NCBI GenBank assembly: GCA_015501605.1
Contig: JADNRZ010000004.1
Location: 620,001-684,000, forward strand
DNA: 64,000 bases
Direction: 5' to 3'
Origin: Panaeolus papilionaceus
Taxonomy: Eukaryota; Basidiomycota; Agaricomycetes; Agaricales
Part shown: positions 48,801 through 58,738 of the stretch, one piece after another
How positions within the stretch are numbered: position 1 is the stretch's first letter
Layout of the letters: the number at the start of each line of letters is the position of its first letter
Translations under genes and position numbers: made by a program
The notes under the pieces: model-generated
What the model was told of the DNA's origin: nothing
What the model saw: the letters and a program-made list of their open reading frames with translations, nothing else
Database searches by the model: none

Positions 48801-49260
48801 GTTACTGCTCCTGCTGCTTTGTCCAGATACCAGCATTCTTTGACAATCCAGTTGTCTATCTGAGGGCCCCTATTCCATATGCAAGCTGTACCTTCCCCTC
48901 CATCCTTGCGAGGGAAGTAGGCGAATAGCCAATCATCCGTTTGGGAGACGGATATAACGGAAGGTGGGTCATATAGAGTGGAAGAGGCAATCAAGTTGGA
49001 AGGTGACGGAAGAACAAACTGCTTAGAGGAAGAAAAATGGCGACCGACGACTTGAGAACGTGTTGGATGGGCAGTATATATGACTGAAGAGGCCGACCAC
49101 TGGATGGGTCTGTGAGAATTAATAGGACAAATACGTGATAGAAATATAATATTTATTACCTTCGTGGTCTCTCTAATAAAGGATAAAAGTCCCACCAACT
49201 TGGACGCCAACCAGGTGTATTAGTAGTTGAGTTTGAATTTGTAGGTTTATCTTGAGACAT
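45868..49260 (-). CDS. MED16: Mediator complex subunit 16
   Basis: Tail-module subunit of Mediator, linking activators to RNA polymerase II. The first exon encodes MSQDKPTNSN and later PGWRPSWWDFYPLLERPRR, then WD-like strands (WLFAYFPRKDGGEGTACIWN, CWYLDKAAGAVTATWLEQP). The middle is helical, with AVWHLIAISTWIVGFTEKL typical of fungal Med16. The C-terminus carries a zinc-ribbon-like pattern, CLRCGGATCIEKK then WFARCICGGIW, also typical. About 3.4 kb with numerous introns; middle exon limits (46.8-48.5 kb) were not all resolved. The identification rests on overall pattern rather than one decisive motif. The gene starts only 127 bp from the divergent PAC3-like gene. Confidence 0.72.
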
Positions 49261-49387
49261 GATTATAGTAGTCAACGTCTAAACTTGACTTCAATCTTCA
49301 GTGTTCAATAGACGCTGACGACACGTGATCTATGTATATAATTCAAAGTCTTTACATTGACCATCTCGTTCATAACCTACCATCATC
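49261..49387. promoter_or_regulatory. 127-bp divergent promoter of MED16 and PAC3-like genes with RTCACGTG
   Basis: CACGTGAT at 49322-49329 (ATCACGTG on the minus strand) lies almost exactly between the two start codons, so one site could serve both genes. Confidence 0.5.
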
Positions 49388-49899
49388 ATGGCAAAGCAGA
49401 TTGCAAAAAAATTAAATGGGAATCACACAGAAATTTTTATTCAAACATATGCAGATAGAGTATTGATCTTGATAACACAACTTGGTAAAGTTGGAAATCT
49501 CGTATGTTCTTAAGGTTTAATCAATTTGAAAGAGTCCTTTGTTGATCTGATAAACCAGATTCAAGCGTCTATTCCCCAACAGCTCCTCTTTTACCACCAG
49601 CTCAGGATCTTTCAACACCAGATGCTTTATCTTTACCAGTACCATCTCCAGCTATACATCTAACACCTTTGCTTGGGAGCGCACCTTCCGAGGACATGCA
49701 AACCCTACATTCTCTCTACGCCGCTCAGGTCGCAACAATTATATGGACAGACCAGTTGAATCGCAGTGGAGATGATTCACGTAGAAGCGTTGTCGTTGGA
49801 CTTGCTTTAGCTAAACTTGACGATCATGAAAAGAGACGCGAGGTGTTCCAAGCCATAATGTCCATGTTGCTGGATGTATTGGATGGGGGGGAGAATTGA
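49388..49899 (+). CDS. Proteasome assembly chaperone 3-like protein, splice/frame uncertain
   Basis: PAC3/PSMG3 helps assemble the 20S proteasome alpha ring. Exon 1 gives MAKQIAKKLNGNHTEIFIQT, then YADRVLILITQLGKVGNL, matching the strand-rich N-terminus and GKxG segment of PSMG3. The last part LTPLLGSAPSEDMQTLHSLY, QVATIIW and VVVGLALAKLDDHEKRR fits the C-terminal strand and helix. With the strong donor at 49502 and acceptor at 49558 the exons total 455 nt, one short of frame. The break maps to CCCC at 49574-49577; one more C would give IQASIPPTAPLLPP. A weaker donor (GTAAAG at 49485) restores frame but removes GKVGNL. Which is true cannot be settled here. Confidence 0.65.
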
Positions 49900-50374
49900 T
49901 ATTGACGAGTTAGGAGGTCGTATTTGGGTTATTTTTCGAGAGCCTGAAGTTCTACGCGTCGTCTATCTTGGTATTGTGCATATTTCCAACGCAAAAGGTT
50001 GACAAGTCGATCTTGTTTATGGATGTCGTTCCGTGGGTGCGTCTCATGCAGATAGTAAGCGAATACGCCTGTAAAAACTCCCAAGATGGGATCTAATCCT
50101 CTTTATAACGCGTAATATTAGTGAGCAAAACGCGTTAAATATTTACTTTAAATACCTAGAGAGTAGATATGCACCAGGAGCCATGATATGATACGACTAA
50201 AATGTGGTGATCGGAGGAGACAGGAAGGAAAAGCCTGAGAGTTGATGATATGTATGTAATAACCAAAATTTTGGAGGTGATCGACATTTCCCCACCACCC
50301 GAGTCGCGTTGAATTCAACTTGTTTCCCCATCTTTTAATTCAACCTCTCTCAACCTTTTCAATATCCCGGACAC
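49900..50374. other. Intergenic region before NAA25
   Basis: 475 bp, tandem. It contains three ACGCGT sequences (49954-49959, and near 50108 and 50141) and a CT-rich leader immediately before the NAA25 start. No ORF or RNA gene was recognised. Confidence 0.4.
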
Positions 50375-53300
50375 ATGTCAGCTTCTTCAGCAGCGTTGGA
50401 CAGACAGATTCGTCCCATCTATGGTAATTTAAAAATATTCGACAAGGGAACATATTTTAAATCAATTTATTACAGATGCTTTGGACACCGGTTCCAACAA
50501 GTCTGCCATCGTTACTTGTAACAAGCTTTTGAAGAAATACCCAACAAACGTCTTGGTTAAGGTATCATTCTCTCTCCTTCATCTCGAGCGTTCCAAGTCC
50601 TCAAACCATTTTCTGTTCAGGCTCTGAAAGCTCTCGCTCTCATTCGCTCCCAAAAGGTCGAGGAATCCCTCGTTTTATGTGATGAGGTCTTGGAATCTAA
50701 GCCAACCAACGAGGGTGTTCTAACTGCCATGATGCATGTTTTGCGAGGGCTCGGACGACGTAAGGCTATCTTCCTGAATAATAAATATTTTACGTGTTCA
50801 ACCATGCCTCCTCCAAGATAATGACATGGTCACGATGTTCGACGAAGCTTTCAAAAAGAGCCCTGGTAACGAAGAGTTGGGATGCCAGACATTCTTTGCT
50901 CATGTCCGCGCCAGTCATTGGAAATCTGCTCATCTGGTATATATACACAACCCGCACATCAATAAGTGCATATCTTTCTGATCAATCTTTGGGAGAACAG
51001 ATCGCAACCCGTATGAACAAGACATTCCAGGACGAAAAATATCTGTATTGGAGTGTGATATGTGCCATGTTACAGGTAGGTATCACACCATGTCCAGCGC
51101 TTGGATGTTTAATTCCTGTCAATTTAGGCCAACGATGTGTCGACCCCTCCCACCATGCGTCCTATCCTCTACCAATTAGCACACCGCCTCATTCAATCAT
51201 CTCCCACTCCTTCCTATGTCAGTGCCGATAGATTCCATCTTCACCTTTCTCTTTTACGACAGCTAGGCCTCTACGACGAAGCCGGTAACCTTCTCGACAG
51301 CGATGTCGGAAAGAGCATCTGCGCTACGAATCTATCTTGTGATGAGCTCAGGAGAGAAATATGGAAGCAGCAGGGTAAAACAAAAGAGGAAGGGAAGCGA
51401 GCAGAGGTTTTGATTACGGAAAAAAGGTATGTCATCGCCCATCTAATTGGACATTGCTCATTGGACACAGAGATCGGAATTGGCTTGAATTTTTGGCAGT
51501 CATCGAAGCTACTTTTAATGAAGAGGACCCTGAAGTATTAAAAGAGTCGATCAAGAAGACTCAGCAAATATTCACCGACGTCGCTGCCCAAGACAGCCTC
51601 AAGGATCGATCAAGCCTCTTGGCTTTGATTGAGGTGCAAAAACGTGCACAGGAAAAGGGCCTTTCAGAAGGCACGTTTTCGTTACTTGACAGATTTACCA
51701 TAGGTTAACATTCTTGCCTAGATACCAAAAGTCAAGTAGTTATTATGGAAGAATACTTTAACAAGTTCGGAAACAAGGCATGCTGCTTCGAAGATTTAAA
51801 GCCTTCTATAGCGTCAACAACAGGAGGCGATCGTACCCGCTGGATATCGTTTTTGGAGTCCAAAATAAAATCACCAGTGCGTATAGAACAGTTGTGCGCG
51901 CATTTGTGTTTAACGCATTTTTTCTAATTTATGCCATAGGACACAATTCCTGCTCTACAAACGGTTATCAACGCCCACAAACTCCTTCGATTCGGTTTGA
52001 CACCCTCAGAAATAACAGTAGAAAGCGAATTGAACCGTGTTGGCCAATATGTCAAACTGTACTTTGAGACAATTACTTTTGGCTCCAACTTGCCTTCAAC
52101 AGAGCTCCAGCCTGGTGACGACCTTGTTCTTCTTGCAGTTAATGCATTGATCTCTGCTTGGAGACACTCTCAGTCGACATCACACCTTCTAAGCGCGATT
52201 TATTTGTTGGAATTCGCTTTGACAAAGAGTAAACACTGCTTTTTGGCACGTCTTGTATTAATTCGTCTTTATCGTCTACTAGGTAAGAGGTGATGTACTC
52301 TGTTCGACGGTTGCTGACAAAAGGGACCCTAGGAGCTCCTCTCCCCGCCTTGGAGCATTATCGAGCTTTGAACATCAAACAAGTTCAGAATGATACCCTT
52401 TCTCATCTCATTCTTTCTCGGGCGTCAACATTTTCGTTGGCATCATCAGGCGATCTCACTTTGAGTTCGGAATGTCTAGAGGCTACTCAGATTTACCTCA
52501 GCAACTCACAAGAGGTGTGTGCACCAGCTCTCTTTTTCCAGACTAAGCTCAGCAACGGGCCAGACTGGCGACTTCATTGTCCGAGCATTTAGTGCCGAGA
52601 AATACTCTCAGGTGAATCATTAACCCTGTTATTATGTGTTGCACCTTCTCATAAACTACAGATCCCCGAATTCATTGCCTTCGAAGATCGACTGGATAAC
52701 TCTCTACAAAGGGATAGCGTTAAAATGGAGCATCTCCGCATGCGACTGACTCACGAACCCGTTAATTCCGATGTCATTGACATGGAACTTATCGAGCTGA
52801 AGTTCATCTTCGACAGAGGTGTGTTCCAGAAGATGCAATAGACCATTCCAATTTAACCTGCCATGCCATTTTAGTTCACCACGATAACCGAGACTTCGCC
52901 ATCTTCCCCAACTACCAACCCAACGTATCCGGATCGTTGAACCACCAAACGCTGCTGTTTGGTAAGGAAGAAGGAGTGAGTTGATTATCTTGCACCATGT
53001 CATCACATTCAACTGACTCGAGAATAGTTCCCTTGGCTAAGCGCCTTCCTCAAAGTATACATCCGTATACTACAGCAAGCAAGCGATCTAGATGATACAG
53101 TCGAAGAAAAGCTTCTCATTGGAGATAGACCTAAACCTGCCGCTAATTCAGCTACTAAGGCATCATTATCGGAAAGGATCCAGAATTTCACTCCAGAAGA
53201 ACGAGAAACGGTAGTTATTCATCAAACCTTTTCGGCGTGTGTGGTGCTGAAATCATTTTAGCTTACTACTGAAGAGGCTCAACTTGTTGACTACGCGACC

Positions 53301-54084
53301 TCGTTATCCACATGGTTAGGACCTTACCATGATTACGCGCGTCCTCCGCCAGCAGTGGTTCTCGCAGAAGCTGCTAAGCAGACAGAACTGAAGACCGGAC
53401 ACCCTTTGAAAGGAATCGAAATCCCTCCTATCAATGGCAATGGCCAACAGAAGAAGGACGAGGAGCCCCCTACAGTTGTAGATGCCCCAGAACGTGTATC
53501 AAAACATTTCGATGGTATGTGGTCTCGGTGCTTGAGTCAATGTTTGTGTTGACCAATCCGTTAGGCATCCACGAGAGGTTTGAAAACGTCAAGGCATCTG
53601 GCTCTGTGGTTGACCTTTTGCACATCGCCACATTGGCACAAGAGGCGTTCATTCTCCTCATCACAGAAACCACGCGGTTCAAGTCAGCTTCAGTTACCAA
53701 GGTGAACAAGTTTGGAGCAGTATGTTTCTTAGCTTTCAAGTTCTAGAATTTTTCACTCATTCCAGTATTAGTTGGCTACAAACATCAAAGATCTTAAGAC
53801 GGCCGCCCAGGCTGTCCTGAAAGAAATCTCCACCGAACTTATCAAGAAAGGTGAAGGTTTCAATAACGCAGAAGCGCGTAAAGTCTGCATTGAAGCTTGT
53901 AACGAGGAAATTTCAACCCACGTAAGATTGCGAACTCTGCTACGATTTGTTACTTCATCTAATGCCCTTTTAGGTGTCGCATGATTTTATCCTCAATCTG
54001 GCAAAGAAAATCAGTGACTCGCGCTTCAAGATCCTTGATGGTGTTGGAAAGGGCATAGTTAGGGTAATCGCTCTGCACGCATGA
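50375..54084 (+). CDS. NAA25: NatB N-terminal acetyltransferase auxiliary subunit (NAA25/MDM20)
   Basis: Auxiliary, ribosome-anchoring subunit that with Naa20 acetylates Met-Asp/Glu/Asn N-termini; in yeast loss disturbs actin and mitochondrial inheritance. The protein begins MSASSAALDRQIRPIYDALD followed by TPR-like helices NKSAIVTCNKLLKKYPTNV, VKALKALALIRSQKVEESLV and DMVTMFDEAFKKSPGNEELG. The conserved WSVICAMLQ segment and DRFHLHLSLLRQLGLYDEA follow. Later exons contain ALEHYRALNIKQVQNDTLSH and HDNRDFAIFPNYQPN. A helical C-terminus (GFNNAEARKVCIEACNEE) ends near VGKGIVRVIALHA. More than ten short introns are present. Exon limits beyond 52.3 kb are approximate. Confidence 0.88.
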
Positions 54085-54314
54085 AATGTTTTTGTTTCGT
54101 TCTCGCAGACGCTTGCGCACTCACTCCCCACAACGGACTATTAGCAAAAGTAATCATTGAAATACCGTATATCCATGTCGCACTAAGATCATTCAGAAAG
54201 ACTAATCTTAATACAAACTAACCACCACTTTTCCATCCATAAATCGTACTTGAGGCAATACAATCACGATCGCGTCCCTAAAAATAGGAGTGTGTGTGTT
54301 ATGCTTGTTACGTC

Positions 54315-54361
54315 ACGCGTTCGTTACATTTAGTATTCAACTGTGTCAGCGGTTAACGCGT
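54315..54361. promoter_or_regulatory. Two MluI boxes upstream of RPA32
   Basis: ACGCGT occurs at 54315-54320 and 54356-54361, 28 to 75 bp before the RPA32 start, inside the 304-bp gap after NAA25. Paired MCB-like boxes before a replication gene suggest G1/S control, by analogy with yeast RFA genes. Confidence 0.45.
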
Positions 54362-54388
54362 CAGGTTAAACGTCAACGCTACCAAAAA

Positions 54389-55515
54389 ATGAGTCAATGT
54401 AAAGATTCAACTTCTGCTTGCCTGCAATAACTACTAATGATAAACAGTTGACACGGGATATTATGGTGGAGGGGGAGGAGGAGGAGGGGGAGGATACCTT
54501 CAATCCCCTTTCAGTGCTAGTGGTAGTCCTAGTGGAGGACGAGTATGCTCGTTTGCTGTCTTATGGAACAATTCTAACACTCTCCTACCATAGAAAACTG
54601 AGTTTCAGGAATCTTTGAGGCCATTGACCATCGCCCAACTCAATAAAGCATCTCAAATGCATGCGGAGGCAGACTGGAAGGTGGACGACATGGAAATCGG
54701 ACAGGTTGCTTCCATTCATTGCGAACCACTTGATACAAACTAATGAATCCTATTTCAACTCTACTCAGGTTGCAGTAGTCGCCCACGTCGTTTCCATGCA
54801 GACACAAACAACGAATACTGTCTACGTCCTTGAGGACGGAACAGGACAAATTGAAGCTAGGCATTGGATTGATGAAAACGCAGGATCTAGGTTGGCCAAT
54901 ATAAAGTAAGCTCCTCAGCTTGATGTTTGGCTGTATCAGCAACTAACACGACCTAGAGAGAATCGCTATATCAAGGTAGTTGGCCTACTCAAAGTGTTTG
55001 GGAAGAAGCGCTACATCAACGTCTCCCTCGTTCGAGCAGTGGAAGATCCTCACGAAATTTACTTCCATATTCTGGACACTATATCTACTACTATTCTCGT
55101 TGAACGCGGTCAGGTATGTGTTTTGAGCGATTGGACTGTTGCCTTGTCATTTATTGTTCGTATTAGACAACCGCAGTCTCATCTTCGACCACCGCCCATG
55201 CATCCCCAGGAATGGCTGCCTACTCTGGAATGAGCTCTGGCCAACAAGACCAACTTTCCCAGTTCCAAGGACTTAACCGAATGATCATGCAATTTATTTT
55301 GGCACAACCACCATCCGAAGAAGGTATCCATGTTGCTGCAATTGCCAAGGCTATTGGACCTAATGGGTTCGAGCCAAAGCATATCAGGTGTGTAATTCCT
55401 GTGGCATCATTAACTAGATTTAACCTGTCATTTTAGTGATGCTTTGGACGAACTGATGGATCAAGGCCATGTTTTCACCACAATAGACGATTCCCATTTC
55501 AACCCTTCTATTTGA
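54389..55515 (+). CDS. RFA2: Replication protein A 32-kDa subunit (RPA32/RFA2)
   Basis: Middle subunit of the ssDNA-binding RPA heterotrimer. A 10-nt first exon (MSQ) joins over intron 54399-54447 to FDTGYYG and a run of glycines (GGA repeats), the usual phosphorylatable Gly/Ser-rich N-terminus. The OB-fold follows: SLRPLTIAQLNKASQ, VAVVAHVVSMQTQTTNTVYV then LEDGTGQIEARHWIDE, and ENRYIKVVGLLKVFGKKRYI. After a linker comes the winged helix, EEGIHVAAIAKAIGPNGFEP, then DALDELMDQGHVFTTIDDSH. It has all three regions at about 270 residues, so this copy looks complete and canonical. Confidence 0.95.
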
Positions 55516-55634
55516 TGCACTGTACTGTGCTCTCGTCGCTTTCAATATTTGTATATATATACTCTTGCACATCGGTTCCGCCTTGTATTAAGTATGACCA
55601 GATGATCACTGATGCCTTCTTGACAATCCATTAA

Positions 55635-56770
55635 CTATTCATCCTCAGCTTTAAATGGATTGACGCTGCTCAAAAATTCTCCAATGCTTTTGGCCACAGC
55701 ATCATGGACTTTGCTGGTAGGATGGATGTGGTCTACCCAGAAATCGGATTGTTGGGCCGCTGCAGGGAGGCCAAACCTCGCAGGGTCATCCAGCAAGGCG
55801 TTGAAGGTACGGTTGGTTGAGAATAATAAGCAAGTAGTGTCTTCGTGATCCGAAGCAAAAGTGTGGATTGCTTCGCGGAGTGCTGCGTTCCATGTATTGA
55901 TCCTATTGCGAGTGTTGTCTGCTGCGCTCGATCGATTACCTAGAACTATGTAGATGCACGCGCCTCACGTTATGTCAGTAATAGATATTATGGTCCCTAA
56001 GTTCGTTGAAGATCGCACCGGCTGGGCTTCTATCGATTGGTGGGACATCCAAGAAGAGGAAATTACGTGCTCCAGCGTCATAAAGTCTTTGTTGTCTGGA
56101 AAAAAGGATTCCAATGGTATGCGCAGCATCGCATGCGTATCTGAACTCATACTTAAGTTCAGCAGGTATCTTTTGTATTTCCGGGGTAAATTATCTTACG
56201 CGCAATCATTTATTCCAACCCAGGTTACTGGAGATTCAAAGTGGATTGAACCTGAGCGGAGTCGAAGAAAACCAGGACACCAATGGGTAACTCACTGAAC
56301 AATGAGGTCTCCGGCGTCCATCGCGCCCACTCGGGCCTCTTTACAGCATTCGGAAGGAACCAGTGGTCTACTTGACGACAGACACCAGCCACTGTATCAC
56401 CACCTTGCGCGTAGTTATATACCAACAGAGGTGCTTCGACATATGCCTCTACCTGTCCTTCACCTCCTGGCTTATATCTAGGTTCTGGACAATACTCTGT
56501 GATGAGATATCCCACCCAGTTCGGAAGACCAGGTTCGTTCCATGTCTCCATGGGGAAATTGACACCAAGAGGATTTTCAGATGTCGGTATCTCGCTGTTG
56601 TAGCCCATCGACGTAATCGAACTGTACGAATCTCCGCTAGTCAAGTTCACATCCGAATGGTTAACTTCGAAACCCCTACGCAGTTCGATTCGAACGTAAA
56701 CCTACAACAAGAACAATGATTGAATTGTTGCAAAGCCTTTCCACGATTCGCGTACTTGATAAGCTGGCAT
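55635..56770 (-). CDS. GDSL/SGNH esterase, carbohydrate esterase family 16-like
   Basis: CE16 enzymes remove acetyl groups from sugars or xylo-oligomers. Splicing 56637-56705 assembles SWKGFATIQSLF with LFGDSYSSI, so the nucleophile block GDS is created exactly at an exon junction. NPLGVNFPMETWNEPGLPNW and YNYAQGGDTV (block II glycine) follow. Block III is TWVGINDCA; then LYDAGARNFLFLDVPPIDRS, and block V is FWVDHIHPTSKVHD with the Asp-His pair. All four SGNH residues are present. The chosen start (MPAYQVRESWKG) leaves no signal peptide, unusual for CE16; the frame is open upstream to a TGA near 56845, so an upstream coding exon is possible. It lies between the two RPA32-type genes. Confidence 0.85.
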
Positions 56771-56942
56771 TTTCGTTGGATCGTAATGAGCGTATCCTTT
56801 TGTTGAGTATTTAGGGACGTCTTGAGCACAGAATGATCAATTCAGGTTCTCGCCATGTGAGTGTCATCTATTTATGATCACAAGGTCCGAGCATGCCAGA
56901 ACAGATCTTATCTTCGTAGTGGACTTCATGGTCATCAATACT

Positions 56943-57022
56943 CACTATGACACTATGAGATTGTACCTTGGGGGTACAAACTGGCAATAGACTCTCAATA
57001 CCTCTCAATACTAGTAAGAGAG
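56943..57022. repeat. Short direct and inverted repeats upstream of the esterase gene
   Basis: CACTATGA occurs twice head to tail (56944-56951 and 56952-56959), followed by a perfect 7-bp inverted repeat TTGTACC/GGTACAA with a 5-nt loop (56962-56980) and a duplicated CTCTCAATA. They lie about 175-250 bp upstream of the esterase start, in the 307-bp gap before the RPA32-like gene. Confidence 0.4.
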
Positions 57023-57077
57023 GTTGAAACGTAAAACGTGCTCCTTGTCATTGGTAGCAGGGTGTTTATTTTGCGAT

Positions 57078-58338
57078 TCAAGTTGTCCCTTCTCTTGGGT
57101 GAGCAGCATAATGGGAATCGTCGATCGTAGAATAAATCTTGTTAGAAGTAACTAGATCTTCAATCGCTTCGCTAAAGAAACGATTATCCTGGATGAAAAC
57201 AAATAAAACAGGAAGCTCTTGCCTTAAATCTTCAGGGGTAACACCCGGGAACTGTTGACGCATAGCGACTACGATGTCATCGATAAGAATCCCATCGAAG
57301 CGATCGGTGTCCACATAATTGCTCTGTCTTCCCAATACATACTTGCGAATTTTTGAACGAAGTTTACGGGCTTCCTTTAAGCCCGGTGACTGGCCGGACA
57401 ATGCAAGATCTTTTTTGATGGGAGGGATATCTAGCATTGTGTCCAATGGGAGGTCTGGTGACTCGGGATGCAGCACACCAGGGAACTCGGGTGCTTGTTG
57501 CGTTTGAACAGCATCTATATAATGCTGTGAATCAGCAACGCCCGTGCTCACGGTCTCCTTGGTCAGGCTGTTGACTGGTGAAGGAAGAGGCTTTCGCGTG
57601 ACACCCTCCTCAACAAGACGTCGAAAGATAAGGTTAGCTATTCCCACCTTTTTAGCCGACATACACGTACCAATGATCGAATGTGAGGCGGCAGGGTTTC
57701 TCGTATAAGCTGAATAACATAAGATATGATGATAAACTTCGTAAAAGTCAAAAACTGGACGGATGAGGTCAACTTCTAGGCGATTGACACCATTCCAGCG
57801 ACTCAAAGTGCCTATAACGCGTGCATAAGCGAATTTACTTAGCAATAAATAGTTTAGAACACGATCTCGAGTCTCGTCCAAAACGTAGATGTACTCACTC
57901 GAAAGTTATAGCACCCTCGAAACTTTGTGTATTGGCCATAATTCTTCCAGTCGAGTCATCCAGTCCATAATTTATTCCCCGGCGACCTTTAGTGGTGACA
58001 TACACGTTTGCGACGAGCATACACTAGGTAGGGGTAAGGGCCAGTAGATTTAGAGAGTGGGTATCAAACTCTAACCTTGCGAAGGGGCTGCCCATTCAAA
58101 ACAAAGACAGTTTTCTCGCTGTCCTGGGTAACTTGCGTGATGGGTTCAGCATCGAGTAGCTGCCTGATCATCAGAGGTTGCACGCCTTTAGTGGGGTCAA
58201 ACTCGGCATTCTGACCGGCCTGTTAAATGTTAATAAGAGCGACGCGCAGAATCATTGTGGGGTCAACATTCAGTAAAAGTGGATGATATGGTGCCTTCGG
58301 ACCTGAGAACCAAAAAAGCTTTCGTTTCCTTCTTCCAT
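57078..58338 (-). CDS. Divergent second RPA32-like protein
   Basis: A second protein with the RPA32 plan. Exon 1 is MEEGNESFFGSQ; exon 2 AGQNAEFDPTKGVQPLMIRQ then LLDAEPITQVTQDSEKTVFV, with an OB-fold continuing as GINYGLDDSTGRIMANT and ARVIGTLSRWNGVNRLEVDL. The C-terminal winged helix reads DGILIDDIVVAMRQQFPG, then FFSEAIEDLVTSNKIY and STIDDSHYA. This parallels TIDDSHF in the nearby canonical RPA32 (54389-55515). It lacks the glycine-rich N-terminus and has a long linker of about 130 residues. About 330 residues in total; one intron near 57.6-57.7 kb is uncertain. All visible exons are open, so it looks functional. It could form an alternative RPA or a specialised (e.g. meiotic or telomeric) complex. 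Confidence 0.78.
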
Positions 58339-58738
58339 AATGAACGCTACTTGGGATATTGGTATATAAATCCAGATGTTCCTCCTAGATGGGATACGAG
58401 TGTTAAGATGATAATCTGATTTACCCAAGATTATACCAATTTATTGTCAAAGCTGCCATTTGATTTCTTCTAAGTTTAGTTTGGCAGTCAAGTCTTGTTA
58501 CATGATGATGTAGGAGTTACAGCAGTAGTTATTGGATTGAGAGTCACGTGTGACATGGATAGACCCCTTAATGAATGTACTTGACTTAGACTATTACCAA
58601 GTACTACGACTGACTACTTCCAAACCCTTACGCAGTCGTAATACAACACGAGTCCATCGTTTGTCTGAATCGGATCTATCAAATCATATAAAAGCAATGA
58701 TTCTTGCTTTTATACTCTCATCATCCTCTTGAGCAGTC
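58339..58738. promoter_or_regulatory. Divergent promoter of RPA32-like gene and ATG2 with RTCACGTG
   Basis: 400 bp. GTCACGTG lies at 58543-58550, about 190 bp before the ATG2 start. No ACGCGT box is present, unlike the canonical RPA32 promoter. Confidence 0.45.
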
